Below, in pieces: positions 13,652-16,860 of a DNA stretch of 16,860 nt. The stretch is from contig JAKDNQ010000024.1 of assembly GCA_030456405.1 (NCBI GenBank), positions 1-16,860 of the forward strand, given 5' to 3'. Each line of letters begins with the position of its first letter. The stretch's first letter is position 1. The DNA comes from Nitrospira sp. (GTDB lineage Bacteria; Nitrospirota; Nitrospiria; Nitrospirales; Nitrospiraceae). The translations under genes and the position numbers were made by a program. The notes below the pieces were generated by a model. The model was given only the letters and a program-made list of their open reading frames with translations, searched no databases and was not told where the DNA came from.

Positions 13652-13666
13652 CCGCAACTCTTACGC
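13646..13666. other. Small inverted repeat at convergent gene ends
   Basis: GCGTAA (13646-13651) and TTACGC (13661-13666) form a 6-bp stem with a 9-nt loop. Each arm carries the TAA stop of one of the two convergent genes. It is too weak and has no T-run, so it is only a candidate for a bidirectional termination or stability element. Confidence 0.25.
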
Positions 13667-14797
13667 AGAGATAAATTCCCGGTAGACGAGATCGTGAATC
13701 CACGGACGGAAAGCCTTAATCTTCTCGTTCCTACGATGAGGATGAACTCGATTGGATAACAGCACCACCTCCAATTCGCGCAGGGGATCAATCCATAGCG
13801 ACGTGCCAGTATAGCCAAGATGACCGAACGACCGCTCGGAAAAACTGGACCCCGATGAAGACGGCGCGGACGGAGTATCCCATCCCAACGCCCAACTCGA
13901 TTGAGCGGCAGATTCTTGACGGGTCGTAAACTGCCTGACCAGCTTCCCGTCCAGAATCGACTCTCTTCCATGATAGCCGCGAAGCCAGGCTCCTGAGACA
14001 GCCAACACAGATTCAGCAGTCCCGAACAGCCCTGCATGGCCTGCAACACCACCCATTGCTGCGGCATTCTCGTCGTGGACCTCGCCACGTAACAGTCGAT
14101 TACGCCACTTATCCTGTTCGGTCGGAGCGATGTGTGATACATCGACCATTGGGCGCACGACGTCGAGTTGCGCTCCCCCGGCTGTAGGGCAAAACATCAT
14201 GGGGTAAGCCGCTAGTGGTCGGACGATGGCCTCTTCGCACCAGCGGTCCAACGCCATTTCAGTGAGACGCTCCACCAATAACCCCAGCAACATGAATCCT
14301 AGGTCGCTATAGACACATCGCTCCCTCCGAACATAGAGCAGCGGCTCATCGCGAATCATCTTCAATATATATTGTTTGACGGGCTGGTCCCCGCCAGAGA
14401 AGCCCTGAACCATATCTCTCGCGTCAAACCGCTCGTAGAACGGTCGCCATCCGGGCAAACCAGCGCGATGGGCCAAGAGGTCTTTCACCGTTGCCTGACC
14501 GATTGGCGTCCCTTCAAGTTCGAATAAAATTTCCTGTACAGGATCTTCAAGCGTGACCTTGGAGCGTTGCGCCAGAAGCAAGAGAGAGGTGCCCGTTGCG
14601 AGCGGCTTCGTGAGAGAAGCAAGGTCGTACAGCGTGGTGGGTTGTACCGGAAGGCCCGGATGCTCTGACGACAACCGCCCAGCGACAACCACACATCGCA
14701 ACTCTCCACGAAGACGCACCGCCAACTGGGCGCCAGGGAAAACACCCTCGTCAACGGCCGATTGCAATGCCGCCTGAATGACGCGATTCATCACCAT
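13661..14797 (-). CDS. Serine hydrolase of the beta-lactamase / penicillin-binding-protein-like family
   Basis: The 378 residues belong to the class C beta-lactamase / EstB superfamily. The nucleophile motif SxxK is ASLTKP (Ser61, Lys64), the second motif is Tyr163-Ser-Asp in VYSDLGFMLLG, and the KTG-equivalent is HLGYTGTS (His326-Leu-Gly). GGVAGHAGLFGTAESV (249-264) is a common family segment. Members include D-aminopeptidases, esterases and cell-wall-related hydrolases; substrate cannot be deduced. There is no signal peptide, so it is probably cytoplasmic and unlikely to be a classical antibiotic-destroying enzyme. It lies downstream of divIVA after 110 nt, in a cluster with pgeF, which hints at cell-wall recycling or repair. 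The start is one of two nearby ATG codons (14797 or 14791), both without a clear ribosome-binding site. Confidence 0.85.
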   Translation of the reverse strand: MVMNRVIQAALQSAVDEGVFPGAQLAVRLRGELRCVVVAGRLSSEHPGLPVQPTTLYDLASLTKPLATGTSLLLLAQRSKVTLEDPVQEILFELEGTPIGQATVKDLLAHRAGLPGWRPFYERFDARDMVQGFSGGDQPVKQYILKMIRDEPLLYVRRERCVYSDLGFMLLGLLVERLTEMALDRWCEEAIVRPLAAYPMMFCPTAGGAQLDVVRPMVDVSHIAPTEQDKWRNRLLRGEVHDENAAAMGGVAGHAGLFGTAESVLAVSGAWLRGYHGRESILDGKLVRQFTTRQESAAQSSWALGWDTPSAPSSSGSSFSERSFGHLGYTGTSLWIDPLRELEVVLLSNRVHPHRRNEKIKAFRPWIHDLVYREFISA

Positions 14798-14871
14798 AAG
14801 GAGAACGACCTGTCGTTGGTGGGAAAAGACGCTGCCGCTGGGGAGGAACCGCGCGAGACAACCTAGGGAAC

Positions 14872-14885
14872 CGCCTGCGCAGGCG
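14872..14885. repeat. Perfect 14-nt GC-rich palindrome downstream of divIVA
   Basis: CGCCTGCGCAGGCG is self-complementary. It lies in the 110-nt gap between divIVA and the serine hydrolase gene. It may form a 5-bp hairpin in the transcript. No T-run follows in the direction of transcription, so it is not a standard terminator. Confidence 0.45.
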
Positions 14886-14907
14886 AGAAAATGCCACTTC
14901 GGACGAG

Positions 14908-15420
14908 TTAGAGTCTCGGGCTCGACTCTCCTTCGAGCTTCTCCACCGATGCGGTTGCGGCGTCATGGAACGCTTCATGTTCTTCCACTTCCAGCATCCG
15001 TTCGAACATGCGCAACGACGCCCGCAAGCGTTCAACCATCAGCAAGCGTTGTTTCTGGATCGCCGTGAGGTCGCGCTGTGTATCGGTCAGCTCGATTCTG
15101 GCTTGATGGATCATCTCGCCAGCCTTCTGTTCAGCCTCCTTGATGACAAGATCCGCCTCCCGATGAGCATTCCGCTTTACATCCTCTGCCAACGATTGAG
15201 CAGACAACAGCGTACTCGACAATGTGGCTTCCGTCCGTTTCAACTCGGCGAGCTGCTGCTCCAGAAAGACGATCTTTTCTCGCTGAACCGCATCGTCTCG
15301 ATTCAACAATTCGACCGTCTGGGCTATTTCTTCGAGGAAGCGATTCACCTCTTCCTTGTCATATCCGCGAAAAGCGACCTTGAACACCATTTGCTGGATA
15401 TCGAGCGGCGTCATTCTCAT
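14908..15420 (-). CDS. divIVA: DivIVA domain protein
   Basis: The 170-residue protein starts MRMTPLDIQQMVFKVAFRGYDKEEVNRFLEEIAQ, the conserved DivIVA N-terminal domain that binds curved membrane through an exposed hydrophobic and basic tip. From about 40 to 150 it is predicted coiled coil (heptads of Leu, Glu and Arg in LLNRDDAVQREKIVFLEQQL and onward). DivIVA proteins position division or polar growth machinery; relatives outside Firmicutes and Actinobacteria are less well known. The ATG at 15420 is chosen because the family starts just before TPLDI and GGGGG lies 5 nt upstream. An ATG at 15438 would add six residues. It follows yggT directly, the usual yggT-divIVA arrangement. Confidence 0.9.
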   Translation of the reverse strand: MRMTPLDIQQMVFKVAFRGYDKEEVNRFLEEIAQTVELLNRDDAVQREKIVFLEQQLAELKRTEATLSSTLLSAQSLAEDVKRNAHREADLVIKEAEQKAGEMIHQARIELTDTQRDLTAIQKQRLLMVERLRASLRMFERMLEVEEHEAFHDAATASVEKLEGESSPRL

Positions 15421-15439
15421 GGCATCCCCCATGCTCATC

Positions 15440-15736
15440 TCAGTTCATCCTCATAGCCAATTCCTTGAGTGACTGCACAACCGCGATTTGCAGGAAATTG
15501 ATGATCAGGATCACGACGATGGGCGACACATCCATGCCGATCCGCGTTCCAATCAACCGTCGAATTGGAGCGAGAACCGGTTCGGTCACACGATTGAGAA
15601 ATTGGACGATCGGATTCCATGGATCCGGGTTGACCCACGAGATCAGGGCGCGAGCAATGATCACCCACATATACAGCCATAACACATAGTCAAGAATGGA
15701 GGCCACTGCCGAAAGAACATTCCCGGCGACAAACAT
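15440..15736 (-). CDS. yggT: YggT family membrane protein
   Basis: The 98-residue protein has two hydrophobic segments. The first is about 5-35 (SILDYVLWLYMWVIIARALISWV), followed by the family motif NPDPWNPIVQFLNRVTEPVLAPIRRLIG. The second is about 68-88 (VSPIVVILIINFLQIAVVQSL). The family (related to chloroplast CCB3) is linked to cell division, turgor or K+ uptake in different bacteria; its biochemical role is unsettled. The ATG shares one base with the proC TGA, showing tight translational coupling. divIVA follows at once. Confidence 0.94.
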   Translation of the reverse strand: MFVAGNVLSAVASILDYVLWLYMWVIIARALISWVNPDPWNPIVQFLNRVTEPVLAPIRRLIGTRIGMDVSPIVVILIINFLQIAVVQSLKELAMRMN

Positions 15737-16554
15737 CAGCGTCCCAACTCTTTCGATCGTGTGGTCGCCGCTTCAACCGCCGCCATTAATGTAGCACGAA
15801 ACCCCCCTTGTTCAAGCCGATGAAGTCCGGCGATGGTGGTGCCTCCAGGAGACGCCACCCGATCTTTCAGTTGAGCAGGATGTGCGCCCGATTCAAGCAC
15901 CAAGCGAGCCGCGCCAAGCACAGTCTGGGCCGCAAGGAGTTCGGCGGTCTGCCGCGGCAAGCCCATCATCACTCCCCCATCCGTCAACGCTTCAATGGCC
16001 TGAAACACATAGGCCGGACCACTCCCACTCAGCCCGGTCACCGCATCCATCAATCGTTCCTCAACCAATACCACACGACCGACCGCTTCGAATACCATTC
16101 GAGCCACATGACCGTCATCTTCAGTGACCGCACTGCTCAACGTGAGAGCAGTCATACCCTCCCGGACCAATGCCGGAATGTTCGGCATTGCACGCACAAC
16201 CCGGGCCACCCCGGAAATCTGTTCCACGATTGTCGGAATCTTCACCCCTGCCACAATAGAAATCACAAGGGCATGGGCCAAGGTTCGGCCAAGCTCACTG
16301 AGCACAACAGGGAGCGCCTGAGGTTTCACTGCCAAAATGACCACGTCGGCCCAGGCCACCGCTTCCAGGTTGGCAGAACCAACCCGAATGCCGAACTGCC
16401 CTTTTAAGCGATCGCGGCGCTCGGGAACGGGATCCGTTGCCCAAAGCAACTCAGCAGAACACACCTGCCCCGCAAGAAGACCGCCGATCATGGCCTCGGC
16501 CATCTGGCCCCCACCGATGAACGCGATCTTCTTCATGATCGTTGAACTAGGCAC
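15736..16554 (-). CDS. proC: Pyrroline-5-carboxylate reductase
   Basis: It catalyses the last step of proline synthesis, NAD(P)H-dependent reduction of pyrroline-5-carboxylate. The Rossmann motif is IAFIGGGQMAEAMIGGLL, followed by DVVILAVKPQALPVVLSEL. The catalytic domain contains RVVRAMPNIPALVREGMTAL, the substrate-binding LSGSGPAYVFQAIEALTDGG and the signature DRVASPGGTTIAGLHRLEQGGFRA (each quoted in part of a longer match). The family normally begins MKKIAFIGGG (ATG at 16536), but no ribosome-binding site precedes it. The GTG at 16554 has AAGGAG at 16561-16566, 6 nt away, and adds six residues, giving 272. It overlaps yggT by one base. Confidence 0.96.
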   Translation of the reverse strand: MPSSTIMKKIAFIGGGQMAEAMIGGLLAGQVCSAELLWATDPVPERRDRLKGQFGIRVGSANLEAVAWADVVILAVKPQALPVVLSELGRTLAHALVISIVAGVKIPTIVEQISGVARVVRAMPNIPALVREGMTALTLSSAVTEDDGHVARMVFEAVGRVVLVEERLMDAVTGLSGSGPAYVFQAIEALTDGGVMMGLPRQTAELLAAQTVLGAARLVLESGAHPAQLKDRVASPGGTTIAGLHRLEQGGFRATLMAAVEAATTRSKELGR

Positions 16555-16762
16555 ACCGAGCTCCTTCAAAGAAATGCGACTTGTTTGCTTGGCCTGAGGA
16601 GTTCAGGGCTGACTCACAAGGATATCGGAAGTAGGCCTACCAACGTCCGACATGCCTCCACTGGGCTGGTCGTTCCCACAACCCTTCGACGCCAAGGAAT
16701 ACCGACTTCAAACATTCTGACGTATTCTACAAAACTGCCCGGGTAAATGTCAGCGCTCACTC
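16555..16762. other. Spacer between pgeF and proC
   Basis: About 200 nt with no protein. It holds a perfect 10-nt palindrome GTAGGCCTAC (16631-16640), an imperfect inverted repeat made of GGGCTGGT (16663-16670) and ACAACCC (16678-16684), and GAATAC/GTATTC arms near 16698-16728. CTCAC (16767-16771 region, just inside pgeF) and GTGAG make a weak hairpin at the pgeF end. In many genomes a yggS gene lies between pgeF and proC; it is absent here. No near-consensus promoter was found. Confidence 0.45.
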
Positions 16763-16860
16763 TTAGTTGTGAGAGAGCAGCGTGATCCCACTGACCATCG
16801 TCCCATTCACCCGGCCTTCCCGTCGATAGGAATAAAACAGCTGATCGTGGCAGATCGTGC
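16763..16860 (-). CDS. pgeF: Peptidoglycan editing factor PgeF (YfiH / laccase-domain), C-terminal end
   Basis: The last 31 residues read TICHDQLFYSYRREGRVNGT, then MVSGITLLSHN and a TAA at 16763-16765. The pattern C-x-x-x-x-x-F-(Y/F)-S-(Y/F)-R-R-(E/D)-G plus a final G-R-(M/x)-x-S-G-I strand is the characteristic C-terminus of YfiH/PgeF proteins. PgeF removes wrongly incorporated L-Ser from cell-wall precursors in E. coli; relatives bind zinc or copper and have been described as polyphenol oxidases or purine nucleosidases. Only this tail is in the window, so metal ligands cannot be checked. Its position upstream of proC-yggT-divIVA fits common gene order. Confidence 0.75.
   Translation of the reverse strand, partial: TICHDQLFYSYRREGRVNGTMVSGITLLSHN

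Noticed and set aside
13646..13666. Inverted repeat at the convergent stops as a strong bidirectional terminator
   Set aside because: Only 6 bp with a 9-nt loop and no flanking A or T runs; listed with low confidence only.
14872..14885. GC-rich palindrome as an intrinsic terminator of divIVA
   Set aside because: No T-run follows in the transcribed direction; kept only as a palindrome.
1..16860. CRISPR arrays, insertion sequences with transposases, prophage genes, toxin-antitoxin or defence systems
   Set aside because: No regularly spaced repeats, transposase, integrase or defence-protein motifs were seen in any frame.

Overview
This is a stretch of ordinary bacterial chromosome. Almost every gene lies on the minus strand. 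Two things suggest a Gram-negative: outer-membrane-type proteins and a lipoprotein, and a type IV pilus regulatory cluster. The gene order (prs-rplY-pth-ychF, ispE beside prs, pilC-pilS-pilR, proC-yggT-divIVA) and the style of the proteins would fit Nitrospirota, possibly Nitrospira. That is an inference from general resemblance; there is no rRNA or marker gene in the window to prove it.

Layout, left to right. Positions 1-470 hold the start of ssb and all of rpsF, with a 14-nt overlap. Their likely promoter lies about 270 nt upstream, and a 187-bp imperfect palindrome (500-686) sits in the leader between them. Positions 792-1819 hold a beta-barrel outer-membrane protein followed by a Gly/Tyr/Pro-rich lipoprotein, probably one operon. 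Positions 1820-2701 hold no confident gene. That gap contains a second foldback structure (2027-2220), a compact hairpin (1972-2000) and what may be a decayed plus-strand gene. Positions 2702-6902 hold prs, rplY, pth, ychF and a PagL-like outer-membrane protein, read in that order from a promoter at 7050-7079. Positions 7092-12494 hold pilC, pilS, pilR and ispE, read in that order from a promoter at 12565-12593. Positions 12651-13187 hold pgsA. It is divergent from the only convincing plus-strand gene, a 105-residue protein of unknown function at 13334-13651, and the two promoters are back to back. Positions 13661-16860 hold the end of pgeF, then proC, yggT, divIVA and a cytoplasmic serine hydrolase of the beta-lactamase fold, read in that order.

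Functionally the window combines translation (S6, L25, Pth, YchF), replication and repair (SSB), precursor supply (PRPP, isoprenoids, phosphatidylglycerol, proline), envelope and division (PgeF, YggT, DivIVA, outer-membrane proteins) and a two-component system that probably controls type IV pili. Four likely vegetative promoters share a TTGACA -35 box and a 17-18 nt spacer, followed by a -10 of the TAGAGT / TAGCGT / TATCAT / TAGACT kind.

I found no new multi-gene system. The least explained parts are the two palindromic elements of about 190 bp, the decayed region at 1832-2701, the regulatory palindromes at 12538-12571 and 13245-13257, and the orphan protein at 13334-13651.
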